Shown piece by piece: positions 46,968 to 56,253 of a DNA stretch of 64,000 nt. The position numbers and the translations under genes are program-made. The notes under the pieces are model-generated. The model was not told the DNA's origin, ran no database searches, and saw nothing but the letters and a program-made list of their open reading frames with translations. The stretch's first letter is position 1. Every line of letters starts with the position of its first letter. This DNA is from Rhodanobacteraceae bacterium ZG21-1 (GTDB lineage: Bacteria; Pseudomonadota; Gammaproteobacteria; Xanthomonadales; Rhodanobacteraceae), in assembly GCA_021390615.1 (NCBI GenBank), contig JAJEJU010000024.1, positions 434,001-498,000 on the forward strand. Reading direction: 5' to 3'.

Positions 46968-47044
46968 GCGGCAAGCTTAGGCGCTGTCCGCGCGCTTTGC
47001 ACGGCGACGAGTCACCGATCCTCCGCTGGTTTTCGGTGTAGTGC

Positions 47045-47836
47045 TCAGCTCAGCGCGCGGGTGCGGCCGCCATCCACGGCAATGCTGACGCCGTTGACGT
47101 AGGCGGCAGCCGGCGTGCACAGGAAGGCGATCACGGCGGCGATCTCGTAGGGCTCGCCGAAGCGGCGCGCCGGCACCGAAGCCAGCATGCCCTGCGCGAT
47201 CTCCTCCTCGCTGCGCCCGCTGTGCTTCACCTGGTTGGCCAGCAGGCCGTCGAGGCGATCGGTGCGGGTGTAGCCGGGCAGCACGTTGTTGACGGTGATG
47301 CCGTCCGCGCCCAGTTCGCCGGCGAGCGTCTTGGCCCAGCCGGCCACGGCGGCGCGCACCGTGTTGGACACGCCCAGGCCGGCGATGGGTTCCTTCACCG
47401 AGGTGGAGATCACGTTGACGATGCGGCCGTAACCAGCCTCGCGCATGCCGGGCAGCAAGGCCTGCGCGAGCACCTGGCCGGCCAGCAGATGCTGGCGGAA
47501 CGCCGCCTCGAACGCCGCCGGCTCGGCGGTGTGGATGGCGCCGCCGGGCGGTCCGCCGGTGTTGTTGACCAGGATGTGGAACGGCGCCGAGGCGGCCAGA
47601 TCGATCGCGGCATTCTGCAAGGCGAAGGTGTCCAGCATGTCCACGCTGCGCCAGCTGTGCTGCTGGCCGGGATGCGTCCGCGGCAGCGCGTCGACCAGCG
47701 CATGCAGGCCGTCGGCGGAGCGCGCCAGCGCGACCACCTCGGCGCCCAGTCCTGCGAGTTCGACGGCAGCGGCACGGCCGATGCCTTTCGAGGCGCCGCA
47801 TACCAGGGCGCGTTTTCCACTCAGGTCCAGTTGCAT
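47045..47836 (-). CDS. SDR-family protein with atypical catalytic site
   Basis: A 263-residue SDR with LVCGASKGIGRAAAVELAG and VNNTGGPPGGAI. At the usual YxxxK position the sequence is GLGVSNTVRAAVAG, so Tyr is replaced by Ser and Lys by Arg. The rest (GITVNNVLPGYTRTDR, CTPAAAYVNGVSIAVDGG) is typical. SDRs with this change are common in muconate or catechol gene groups and may use another acid. The start ATG 47836 has GGAGGAG at good distance. Confidence 0.9.
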   Translation of the reverse strand: MQLDLSGKRALVCGASKGIGRAAAVELAGLGAEVVALARSADGLHALVDALPRTHPGQQHSWRSVDMLDTFALQNAAIDLAASAPFHILVNNTGGPPGGAIHTAEPAAFEAAFRQHLLAGQVLAQALLPGMREAGYGRIVNVISTSVKEPIAGLGVSNTVRAAVAGWAKTLAGELGADGITVNNVLPGYTRTDRLDGLLANQVKHSGRSEEEIAQGMLASVPARRFGEPYEIAAVIAFLCTPAAAYVNGVSIAVDGGRTRALS

Positions 47837-47891
47837 GCGTGACTCCTCCACGGATTCGGCAGTGACAGGGGCGCCTCGCTGCGGCGGCGCT

Positions 47892-48215
47892 TCAGCGCGC
47901 CTTCCACTGCAGGATCAGCGCGCCTAGCCAGCAGGCCCAGGCCAGCCACGGCGTCAGCCGCCACAGGCGCACCCAGCGGTCGACCACCGGGTCCTGCATC
48001 GCGGCCAGCGCGGGCGAGCGCGCCACCTGCAGCATGCGCACCCACAGGCTCGGCAGGCTGGAGCGGACGCCGTCGGTTTCGGTGACGATCTTCCACTGCT
48101 GCGGATGCTGGCGCTGCAGCCGACGCGCCAGTTGCAGCAGGGATACGTAATGCATGACGAAGCAGCCGATGCCGAGCAGCAGCAGGCCGATGTAGAGAGC
48201 GACCAGGGCGTTCAT
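47892..48215 (-). CDS. Small two-helix membrane protein
   Basis: A 107-residue protein with one helix at the N-terminus (NALVALYIGLLLLGIGCFVM) and one at the C-terminus (WLAWACWLGALILQW), joined by a polar region (RRLQRQHPQQWKIV). Its ATG overlaps the stop of the upstream lipoprotein gene by four bases. The plan is similar to universal stress protein B of enterics, but I see no diagnostic motif. Function unknown. Confidence 0.75.
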   Translation of the reverse strand: MNALVALYIGLLLLGIGCFVMHYVSLLQLARRLQRQHPQQWKIVTETDGVRSSLPSLWVRMLQVARSPALAAMQDPVVDRWVRLWRLTPWLAWACWLGALILQWKAR

Positions 48216-49009
48216 GTGCCGGCTCCGCCCCAGTGTTCCGGCAGCGCCGTGCGCAAGGTGTTGAGCACGCCCTGGCCCTGCGGCGGCTTGCCGCAAATGG
48301 CATTGTCGACCGCCTTGGCGTAGCCCTTGTCCATGATGCCGACCCACAGCGTGCCGTTCGGCCCGTGCGGCACCTTGAAGCTGCCGGCGGAGTTCATCTT
48401 CAGCGGCGCATCGGCGGAAAACGCAGCCGGCGACTGCTCCCAGTAGGTGTCGCTGGTCTGCTGCTTGGCCGAGCTGTAGACCACCAGGTAGCGCGCCTTG
48501 TCGTTGTCCACGCTGACCCCGCCAAAGGCGCCGCTGCTCGCGTTGCTCCAGCCCATGTATTCGCACAGGGTGATGTCGTGACTGGCGATCGGCTGGAAGG
48601 CCTCGTCCAGCAGCACTGCGGTCGGGGCGAACAGATAGCTGGATTGCAGCGAGCGGCCGCTCAGCTCCGACTTGAAGCCGATGCGATAAGGCAGCTTGGC
48701 GTCCTGCGGCAGCCGGAACGCCAGGAAATAGCTGTGCACGTTGTCCAGGCTGGCGACCGGGCTGCCGCTGCCCAGCTCGAACTTGGCCGGATGCCAGGGC
48801 AGCGTGGTCTCGTAGGAGAAGTCGGCGAAGCTGCCGCAGCAGGGCGTGGCCGCCTGCAGCTGCTTCTTGGCCTGATCGAGCGCCTTGCCGGGATCTTCGG
48901 TGGGGCGCAGGTTGGGCGGCACCAACGAATCCACGCTGACGTGGTGGCAGGCGCCTAGCAGCAGGCCGAGGCAGGCCAGCAGCATCACGGTAATGAATCG
49001 ACGTGTCAT
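48212..49009 (-). CDS. MalM-like lipoprotein
   Basis: A 265-residue lipoprotein with signal MTRRFITVMLLACLGLLLGAC (lipobox LLGAC). The mature part contains TPCCGSFADFSYETTL, a double Cys region resembling MalM family proteins, and later EYMGWSNASSGAF. MalM is a periplasmic protein of unknown role encoded with maltose genes in E. coli; no maltose genes are near here. It overlaps the small membrane gene by four bases and is 70 bases after asnS. Confidence 0.7.
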   Translation of the reverse strand: MTRRFITVMLLACLGLLLGACHHVSVDSLVPPNLRPTEDPGKALDQAKKQLQAATPCCGSFADFSYETTLPWHPAKFELGSGSPVASLDNVHSYFLAFRLPQDAKLPYRIGFKSELSGRSLQSSYLFAPTAVLLDEAFQPIASHDITLCEYMGWSNASSGAFGGVSVDNDKARYLVVYSSAKQQTSDTYWEQSPAAFSADAPLKMNSAGSFKVPHGPNGTLWVGIMDKGYAKAVDNAICGKPPQGQGVLNTLRTALPEHWGGAGT

Positions 49010-49078
49010 GGCTCTAGGGGACTGGGTGGGCGCTGATGTCCGATTCTCGCGCGCAAACATGAAGGCAGGAATGCAGCC

Positions 49079-50479
<1,401 letters not shown>

Positions 50480-50594
50480 GGATTGAAACTCCTGCAAGGC
50501 GCCGCATATCGGACGCATAAGGGCAAACCGGCATGATAATGTAGGCCCTCGGCGGCCGCGACCGTTTCAGCCGCATCGAACTTCAATTGACGCC

Positions 50595-50921
50595 ATGACC
50601 ATCACCATCACCGATTCCGCCAACCAGCGCATGCGCCAGTTCCTCGCGCAGGCGCCCGCCGCGCATGGCGTGCGCTTCGGCGTGAAGCGCACCGGCTGCT
50701 CGGGCTTCGCCTATGTGGTGGATCTGGCCGAGGCCGTCGGCAGCGACGATCAGGTGGTGGAGATCGATGGCGTGCGCGTGGTGGTGGACCAGAAGAGCCT
50801 GCCGCTGATCGACGGCACGGTGATCGACTTCCAGCGCAAAGGCCTCAACGCCAGCTTCGTGTTCCACAACCCCAACGCCACCGGCGAGTGCGGTTGCGGC
50901 GAAAGCTTCACGGTCGGCTGA
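50595..50921 (+). CDS. iscA: Iron-sulfur cluster assembly protein IscA/HesB family
   Basis: A 108-residue A-type carrier. The three cluster ligands are present: Cys 35 in KRTGCSGFAY and Cys 99/Cys 101 in ATGECGCGESF. IscA passes Fe-S clusters to target proteins. It stands alone, without iscS or iscU, divergent from asnS and followed by an epimerase. ErpA and SufA share the motif, but the overall length and FVFHNPNATGECGCG favour IscA-like. Confidence 0.9.
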   Translation: MTITITDSANQRMRQFLAQAPAAHGVRFGVKRTGCSGFAYVVDLAEAVGSDDQVVEIDGVRVVVDQKSLPLIDGTVIDFQRKGLNASFVFHNPNATGECGCGESFTVG

Positions 50922-50980
50922 AGGCGGCGCACGGGCCGTTGCGATCGGGGATCGCGGCGCGTCCTACAGAGGCATTCGAC

Positions 50981-51979
50981 ATGACGATCCTGGTCACCGG
51001 CAGCTCGGGCCATCTCGGCGAGGCGCTGATGCGCCGCCTGCGCGAGCAGGGCAGGCGGGCGATCGGTCTGGACCTGCGCCCGGGAGCGTTCACCGACCGG
51101 GTCGGCTCGATCCTCGATCGCGACTTGCTGCGCGCTAGCCTGGCCGGCGTGCGCACGGTGTTCCACGCGGCCACCTTGCACAAGCCGCACGTGGCCACGC
51201 ATACCCGGCAAGCCTTCGTCGACACCAATATCAGCGGCACGCTCCAACTTCTGGAAGCAGCGGTGGCCGAGGGCGTCGAGGCTTTCGTCTACACCAGTAC
51301 CACCAGCGTGTTCGGTGACGCGCTGGTGCCGGCGCCCGGTGCGCCGGCGGCCTGGGTGACCGAGGACACCGTGCCGCGGCCGAAGAACATCTACGGCGTC
51401 ACCAAGGCCGCCGCCGAGGACCTGTGCCAGTTGTTCCAGCGCAACCAGGGCCTGCCCTGCGTGGTGCTGCGCACGGCGCGCTTCTTCCCCGAGCCCGACG
51501 ACGCGCGTGCCGCGCGAGCCAGCTACGAGGACGCCAACCTCAAGCTCAACGAATTCCTGCATCGGCGCGTCGAGCTGGCGGACGTGGTCGACGCCCATCT
51601 GCTGGCGGCGCGCCAGGCGCCGGCACTGGGCTTCGCCCGCTACATCCTCAGCGCCACCACGCCATTCGCGCAGGACGATCTGGCGCAGCTGCGCGTCGAC
51701 GCGCCGGCGGTGGTGCGGCGACTGGTCCCGGGCTACGAGGCCGCATACCTGCGACGGGGCTGGCGCCTGCCTCCGGGCATCGACCGGGTCTACGTCAACG
51801 AGCGGGCGCGGCGCGAACTGGGTTGGCGGCCGCGCTACGATTTTGCCCATCTGATCGAGCAACTGCGCGCCGGCGCCGAGTTGCGCAGCCCGCTGGCCGT
51901 GCAGGTGGGGGCGAAGGGCTACCACGCCGAAAGCTTCGCCGAGGGGCCTTATCCGGTCGAGGAGCCCGGCGGCGATTAG
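50981..51979 (+). CDS. NAD-dependent epimerase/dehydratase family protein
   Basis: A 332-residue extended SDR. It has ILVTGSSGHLGEALMRRL (GxxGxxG) at the N-terminus, YTSTTSVFGDALVP (catalytic Ser/Thr) and NIYGVTKAAAEDLCQLF (YxxxK). Nucleotide-sugar epimerases share this plan, but no sugar-nucleotide biosynthesis gene is adjacent. The substrate is unknown. The frame begins at ATG 50981. Confidence 0.9.
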   Translation: MTILVTGSSGHLGEALMRRLREQGRRAIGLDLRPGAFTDRVGSILDRDLLRASLAGVRTVFHAATLHKPHVATHTRQAFVDTNISGTLQLLEAAVAEGVEAFVYTSTTSVFGDALVPAPGAPAAWVTEDTVPRPKNIYGVTKAAAEDLCQLFQRNQGLPCVVLRTARFFPEPDDARAARASYEDANLKLNEFLHRRVELADVVDAHLLAARQAPALGFARYILSATTPFAQDDLAQLRVDAPAVVRRLVPGYEAAYLRRGWRLPPGIDRVYVNERARRELGWRPRYDFAHLIEQLRAGAELRSPLAVQVGAKGYHAESFAEGPYPVEEPGGD

Positions 51980-52026
51980 CTTGCCGGCGCCGGCAGACCC
52001 GGCAAAGCGCGAGTCCATTCAATCGC

Positions 52027-52056
52027 TTGCGCCCGGCAGCCGGGCTGGCTTAGAAT
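52027..52056 (+). promoter_or_regulatory. Promoter of the rpsF operon
   Basis: TTGCGC (52027-52032), an 18-base spacer and TAGAAT (52051-52056) precede rpsF by about 105 bases, leaving a transcribed structured leader. Confidence 0.65.
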
Positions 52057-52065
52057 TCCGCTTCT

Positions 52066-52138
52066 GTCCGTGCCCGATAGGGCCGGGCGGACACTTGCCT
52101 CACCGCATCCGGCGGGAGGCTGCGAGGCCGTAACGGCC
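52066..52138 (+). ncRNA. Structured 5' leader of rpsF (possible S6:S18 autoregulatory element)
   Basis: Three consecutive inverted repeats are present: GTCCG...CGGAC (52066-52092), GCCTC-A-CCGC...GCGG-GAGGC with a bulged A (52097-52120), and GGCCGT-A-ACGGCC (52126-52138). S6 with S18 is known to bind its own leader in many bacteria. I cannot confirm the specific CCG-type consensus without a covariance model. Confidence 0.4.
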
Positions 52139-52162
52139 GCATCCACAAGGAGTTCTGATCCA

Positions 52163-52597
52163 ATGACCCTGCGTCATTACGAAGTTGTGTTCATGGTCCA
52201 TCCGGACCAGAGCGAGCAGGTCCCGGCGATGGTCGAGCGCTACAAGGCGCTGATCGAGACCGACGGCGGCAAGGTCCACCGTCTCGAGGACTGGGGCCGC
52301 CGTCAGCTGGCCTACCCGATCGTGAACCTGGCCAAGGCTCACTACGTCATGTTCAACATCGAGGCCAGCCAGAACGCGCTCAACGAGCTCGAGTCCGGCT
52401 TCCGCTTCAACGACGCCGTGCTGCGCCACCTGATCATCAAGCGCGACATCGCCGACACCGAGCCGTCCTTCATCCTGAAGAGCAAGGAAAAGGATGACGC
52501 CAAGGCTTCCTCCCGCCGCCGCGACGACGATGGCGACGGCGAAGGCCAGGGCCGCCGTGATCGCGACGATCACAACGACCGCGACAGCGACGACTGA
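52163..52597 (+). CDS. rpsF: 30S ribosomal protein S6
   Basis: A 144-residue S6 with the usual fold ([40 protein letters not shown]). The C-terminus beyond residue 105 is an acidic/basic low-complexity tail ([20 protein letters not shown]), longer than that of E. coli. AAGGAG precedes the ATG. First gene of rpsF-rpsR-rplI. Confidence 0.96.
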   Translation: MTLRHYEVVFMVHPDQSEQVPAMVERYKALIETDGGKVHRLEDWGRRQLAYPIVNLAKAHYVMFNIEASQNALNELESGFRFNDAVLRHLIIKRDIADTEPSFILKSKEKDDAKASSRRRDDDGDGEGQGRRDRDDHNDRDSDD

Positions 52598-52611
52598 AAG
52601 GGAGCCTGACC

Positions 52612-52842
52612 ATGTCCAAGTTTTTCCGCCGCCGCAAGTTCTGCCGCTTCACTGCCGAGAACGTGAAAGAGATCGACTACAAGGATCTCAACACGCTGCG
52701 CCAGTACATCACCGAGAACGGCAAGATCGTGCCCAGCCGCATCACCGGCACCAAGGCGCGCTACCAGCGCCAGCTGAGCACCGCGATCAAGCGCGCGCGC
52801 TTCCTCGCCCTGCTGCCGTACACCGACAACCACGACGTCTGA
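52612..52842 (+). CDS. rpsR: 30S ribosomal protein S18
   Basis: A 76-residue S18 ([52 protein letters not shown]-type end). It forms a heterodimer with S6 in the 30S platform. The start is 14 bases after rpsF. The CRF Cys may be structurally relevant but zinc motifs are incomplete, as in most C- forms. Confidence 0.97.
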   Translation: MSKFFRRRKFCRFTAENVKEIDYKDLNTLRQYITENGKIVPSRITGTKARYQRQLSTAIKRARFLALLPYTDNHDV

Positions 52843-52852
52843 TCGTGGTGGC

Positions 52853-52902
52853 CGCCTGCTCGCAGGCGGCTCCCGGCGCGGGCCCGGCCTAAGCGGGCCC
52901 AG
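52853..52902 (+). promoter_or_regulatory. Two hairpins between rpsR and rplI
   Basis: GCCGCCTGC/GCAGGCGGC (52853-52872) and GGGCCCG/CGGGCCC (52882-52902, loop GCCTAAG) stand between S18 and L9, without a T tract. They could attenuate or process the transcript so that L9 level differs from S6/S18. Confidence 0.5.
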
Positions 52903-52975
52903 CGTCCAGACAGTCTTCGGACAGCCGTCCATGGCTGCGTCGGGCCACTCCGGCGCTAACGAACTGGAATTATTT

Positions 52976-53434
52976 ATGGAACTCATTCTTCTTGAGAAAG
53001 TCCGCAACCTCGGCAACCTGGGCGACAAGGTCAAGGTGAAGCCGGGCTACGGCCGCAACTACCTGCTGCCGCAGGGCAAGGCCGCGCCGGCCAATGCCGC
53101 CAACCTGGAAGCGTTCGAAAAGCGCCGCGCCGAGTACGAGGCCAAGGCCAATACGCTGCTGAGCGACGCCGAAGCGCGCAAGACCAAGCTGGCCGAAGTG
53201 TCGGTGACCATCGCCGCGCACTCCAGCCCGGAAGGCAAGCTGTACGGCTCGGTCGGTCCGCGCGACATCGCCGAGGCGCTGCAGGCTGCCGGTCACGAAG
53301 TCAGCAAGGGCGAAGTGATCCTGGGCGAAGGCCCGCTGCGTCACACCGGCGAATTCGACGTGATGCTGCACCTGCATGCCGACGTGCACACCCCGATCAA
53401 GGTGATCGTGGTCGGCGACAAGGCCGAGAAGTAA
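52976..53434 (+). CDS. rplI: 50S ribosomal protein L9
   Basis: A 152-residue L9 ([32 protein letters not shown] and the C-terminal domain ending [11 protein letters not shown]). ATG 52976 is the family start; an earlier in-frame start at 52931 adds an unlikely leader. It is followed by a strong terminator. Confidence 0.97.
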   Translation: MELILLEKVRNLGNLGDKVKVKPGYGRNYLLPQGKAAPANAANLEAFEKRRAEYEAKANTLLSDAEARKTKLAEVSVTIAAHSSPEGKLYGSVGPRDIAEALQAAGHEVSKGEVILGEGPLRHTGEFDVMLHLHADVHTPIKVIVVGDKAEK

Positions 53435-53468
53435 GCCGCACGCGCGGCCAGTCCGCGCGATGCTTCGG

Positions 53469-53497
53469 ACGGGCGCCTGCGGGCGCCCGTTTTATTT
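53469..53497 (+). terminator. Terminator of the rpsF operon
   Basis: ACGGGCGCC-TGC-GGGCGCCCGT (53469-53490) forms a near-perfect stem followed by TTTATTT, 35 bases past the rplI stop. Confidence 0.9.
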
Positions 53498-53553
53498 GGT
53501 GCGGCCTGCATGGAAGCAAGGCAGGCGATCGGCCTGGTCCGGCCGCGGTCGAT

Positions 53554-53583
53554 TTATCCACGCCAAATCACAGCTTATCCACA
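53554..53583 (+). promoter_or_regulatory. Two DnaA boxes upstream of dnaB
   Basis: TTATCCACG (53554-53562) and a perfect TTATCCACA (53575-53583) lie in the same orientation, 21 bases apart start to start, i.e. two helical turns. They are about 90 bases before the dnaB ATG and after the rplI terminator, where the dnaB promoter should be. Confidence 0.75.
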
Positions 53584-53673
53584 GACTTATTGTCTCGGCC
53601 CGCGAGAATGCGCCGCGTATGATGGCCCCAGGCCGCCGCGGCGCGGTGGCCGCCGCTCGAGCGAGGAAGATCG

Positions 53674-55071
53674 ATGCCCAGCGCCCCCGAACGCAAATCC
53701 GGCCAGTCCTCGGCGATCGAATCGCTGCGCGTGCCGCCGCATTCGATCGACGCCGAACAAGCGGTGCTGGGCGGCCTGATGCTGGCGCCCGATGCGCTGG
53801 ACAAGGTGGCCGACCGCCTCAGCGAGCAGGACTTCTACCGCAAGGATCACCGCCTGATCTGGCGCGCCATCACCGAGCTGGCCAACAAGGGCATGCCGTG
53901 CGATGCGGTGACCCTCGGCGACTGGTTCGAGGCGAACGGGCTCGCCGAAATGGTCGGCGGCGCCGGCTATCTGATCGAGCTGGCCAACGCCACGCCCAGC
54001 GCGGCGAACATCAGCGCCTACGCGGACATCGTGCGCGAGAAGTCGATCCTGCGCCAGCTGATCGATGCCGGCACCTCGATCACCGAGGACGGCTACCGGC
54101 CGGAAGGCCAGAGCGTGCAGGAAGTGCTGGAGCACGCCGAGCAGCGCGTGTTCCACATCGCCGAGTCCGGCGCGCGCGGCAAGAAGGATTCGGTTTCCAT
54201 GCGCGAGGCGGTGAAAGACGCCTTCCGCCTGCTCACCGAGCGCTACGAGAACCGCGGCCAGCTCACCGGCATCTCCACCGGCTTCACCGACCTGGACAAT
54301 CTCACCTCGGGCCTGCAGCCGTCTGACCTCATCATCGTGGCGGCGCGCCCGTCGATGGGCAAGACCGCGTTCTCGGTGAACATCGCCGAGGCCGCCGCGC
54401 TCAAGGCGAAGAAGGCGGTGGTGATCTTCTCGATGGAAATGTCGGCCTCGCAGCTGGCCTTCCGTCTGATCTCCTCGATCGGCCGCATCCATCAGCAGCA
54501 CCTGCGCAACGGCGACCTGGACGAAGAGGACTGGCCGCGCGTCACCAACGCCATCGCAATCCTGTCGGAAGCGAAGATCTTCATCGACGACACCCCGGGC
54601 CTGTCGCCGGTCGAGCTGCGTTCGCGCTCGCGCCGTCTGCACCGCGAGCACGGCGGCCTGGGTCTGATCGTGATCGATTACCTGCAGCTGATGCAGGTGC
54701 CCGGCAACAAGGAAAACCGCGCCACCGAGATCTCCGAGATCTCGCGTTCGCTGAAGGGCCTGGCGAAGGAACTCAACGTGCCGGTGATCGCGCTGTCGCA
54801 GCTGAACCGCTCGCTGGAACAGCGCGCGGACAAGCGACCGATGATGTCGGACTTGCGCGAGTCGGGCGCTATCGAACAGGACGCCGACGTCATCATGTTC
54901 ATCTACCGCGACGAGTACTACAACAAGGAATCGCCGGACAAAGGCCTGGCCGAGATCATCATCGGCAAGCAGCGTAACGGCCCCACCGACACGGTGAAGC
55001 TGGCCTTCCTCGGCCACTACACCAAGTTCGAGAACTACGCCGCGGATTCCTTCGTGGGCGCGTTCGAGTAA
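53674..55071 (+). CDS. dnaB: Replicative DNA helicase DnaB
   Basis: A 465-residue helicase. The N-terminal domain (PPHSIDAEQAVLGGLMLAP) is followed by the RecA-like motor domain with Walker A ARPSMGKTAF near residues 223-232, Walker B GLIVIDYLQLM, and the arginine finger region in DLRESGAIEQDADVIMFI-type motif 4. It unwinds the replication fork. No intein is present. Upstream DnaA boxes suggest control by the initiator protein. Confidence 0.97.
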   Translation: MPSAPERKSGQSSAIESLRVPPHSIDAEQAVLGGLMLAPDALDKVADRLSEQDFYRKDHRLIWRAITELANKGMPCDAVTLGDWFEANGLAEMVGGAGYLIELANATPSAANISAYADIVREKSILRQLIDAGTSITEDGYRPEGQSVQEVLEHAEQRVFHIAESGARGKKDSVSMREAVKDAFRLLTERYENRGQLTGISTGFTDLDNLTSGLQPSDLIIVAARPSMGKTAFSVNIAEAAALKAKKAVVIFSMEMSASQLAFRLISSIGRIHQQHLRNGDLDEEDWPRVTNAIAILSEAKIFIDDTPGLSPVELRSRSRRLHREHGGLGLIVIDYLQLMQVPGNKENRATEISEISRSLKGLAKELNVPVIALSQLNRSLEQRADKRPMMSDLRESGAIEQDADVIMFIYRDEYYNKESPDKGLAEIIIGKQRNGPTDTVKLAFLGHYTKFENYAADSFVGAFE

Positions 55072-55125
55072 GCGGAGGCTCGTGCTGCGGCGATCGTCGC
55101 CGCCACTGGCGTCGCTGCCACCGAA

Positions 55126-56007
55126 CTAGCGCAAGGGCAGAAAGATATCCGTCACCGCTTCGTGCTCGGGCACGTCCGGGTAGTAGCGGATGCGTTGCAG
55201 ATAGAGCGGAAAATCCCGCAACTGCTCGCCGCTTTGCGGCAGCCAGGTCGCATGCAGGTAGCTGATCGCGGCGCCCAGCCCATGGTCGGCGCCGGTATGC
55301 CGCAGCACGGCGCAGCGGCCGCCGGGCATGAGGCCGGCCATGACGCCGTGCGGATTGCTCTCGATCGCGCGATCGGTGGCGGCGCACAAGTCCATGCGGA
55401 AATCCGCGGGCGCCACCCGCTGCGGATCGTTGTACAGGATATTGAAGGTCGCGCTGATCCGCGGCGGCAGATGCTGCGCGCGGCGCCAGTCGATAAAGCG
55501 CCGGATGCTCTCGCCGAGACCGGCAGGATCGCCTCGGTGGTGCAGTACCGCGACGCAGGTAGGCTCGACGTGGATCAGCTTCACCTGGTCGGGGCGGTGT
55601 TCGCTTTTCACCTGAAGGTTTCTCCGCGCCGCGAGCGGCAGATAGAGCTTGTGCCAGCCGCTCCATTGCGGCGCACGCCGGAAGGCCGACGGCGTCTGCC
55701 CGATCAGTTTGCGGAAGCCTCGCGTGAAGGCTTCCGGGCTTTCGTAGCCGCTGGCCAGCGCGATATCCAGGATCCGTTCGTGCGGACGGAAGGCCAGCCG
55801 ATAGGCGGCGCGCTTCAGTCGCAGAACTCGCACGTAGCGATGCACGCCCATGCCCAGCCAGGCCGAGAAACGGCGCTGGAAGTGGTAGCGGGAAAAGCAG
55901 GCTGCCGCGCTGAGCTGGCTCAGGTCCAGCGGCTCTTCCAGGTGGGTATCGATATAGTCCAGCACGTGCTGGAAGCGGGCATGGCAGGGGTCGAGGCTGG
56001 CGGTCAC
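55126..56007 (-). CDS. AraC-family regulator with GyrI-like effector domain
   Basis: A 293-residue protein. Residues 1-110 form the AraC DNA-binding domain (DLSQLSAAACFSRYHFQRRFSAWLG and DIALASGYESPEAFTRGFRK), and residues 130-293 form a GyrI/Rob-type ligand-binding domain (VKLIHVEPTCVAVLHHRGD). The start is GTG 56007, with GGAG seven bases before it. Such regulators respond to drugs or small hydrophobic compounds. It breaks the usual dnaB-alr neighbourhood. Confidence 0.9.
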   Translation of the reverse strand: MTASLDPCHARFQHVLDYIDTHLEEPLDLSQLSAAACFSRYHFQRRFSAWLGMGVHRYVRVLRLKRAAYRLAFRPHERILDIALASGYESPEAFTRGFRKLIGQTPSAFRRAPQWSGWHKLYLPLAARRNLQVKSEHRPDQVKLIHVEPTCVAVLHHRGDPAGLGESIRRFIDWRRAQHLPPRISATFNILYNDPQRVAPADFRMDLCAATDRAIESNPHGVMAGLMPGGRCAVLRHTGADHGLGAAISYLHATWLPQSGEQLRDFPLYLQRIRYYPDVPEHEAVTDIFLPLR

Positions 56008-56253
56008 AGGCTTGCTCCGTGGCGTCGTCCAGCATAAACGCGGCGGAGCCGGCGCACCTGACCGAAATTGCGCGATGCGTCTGCCCGGGAAATTCCCTCG
56101 CCTGGCCTTGCCGGCTCCATGCCTGAAGTACGCGAGGGCTTTAGCCTTGCACTGCTAAAATACGCGCCCAAGCGTGCTGGCTGCCCGCTGCACAAGCCGT
56201 TCCTTTCACCCGACCGATCCTGTCGCCTCTTGCACGGCGACGAAGCTGGAAGC

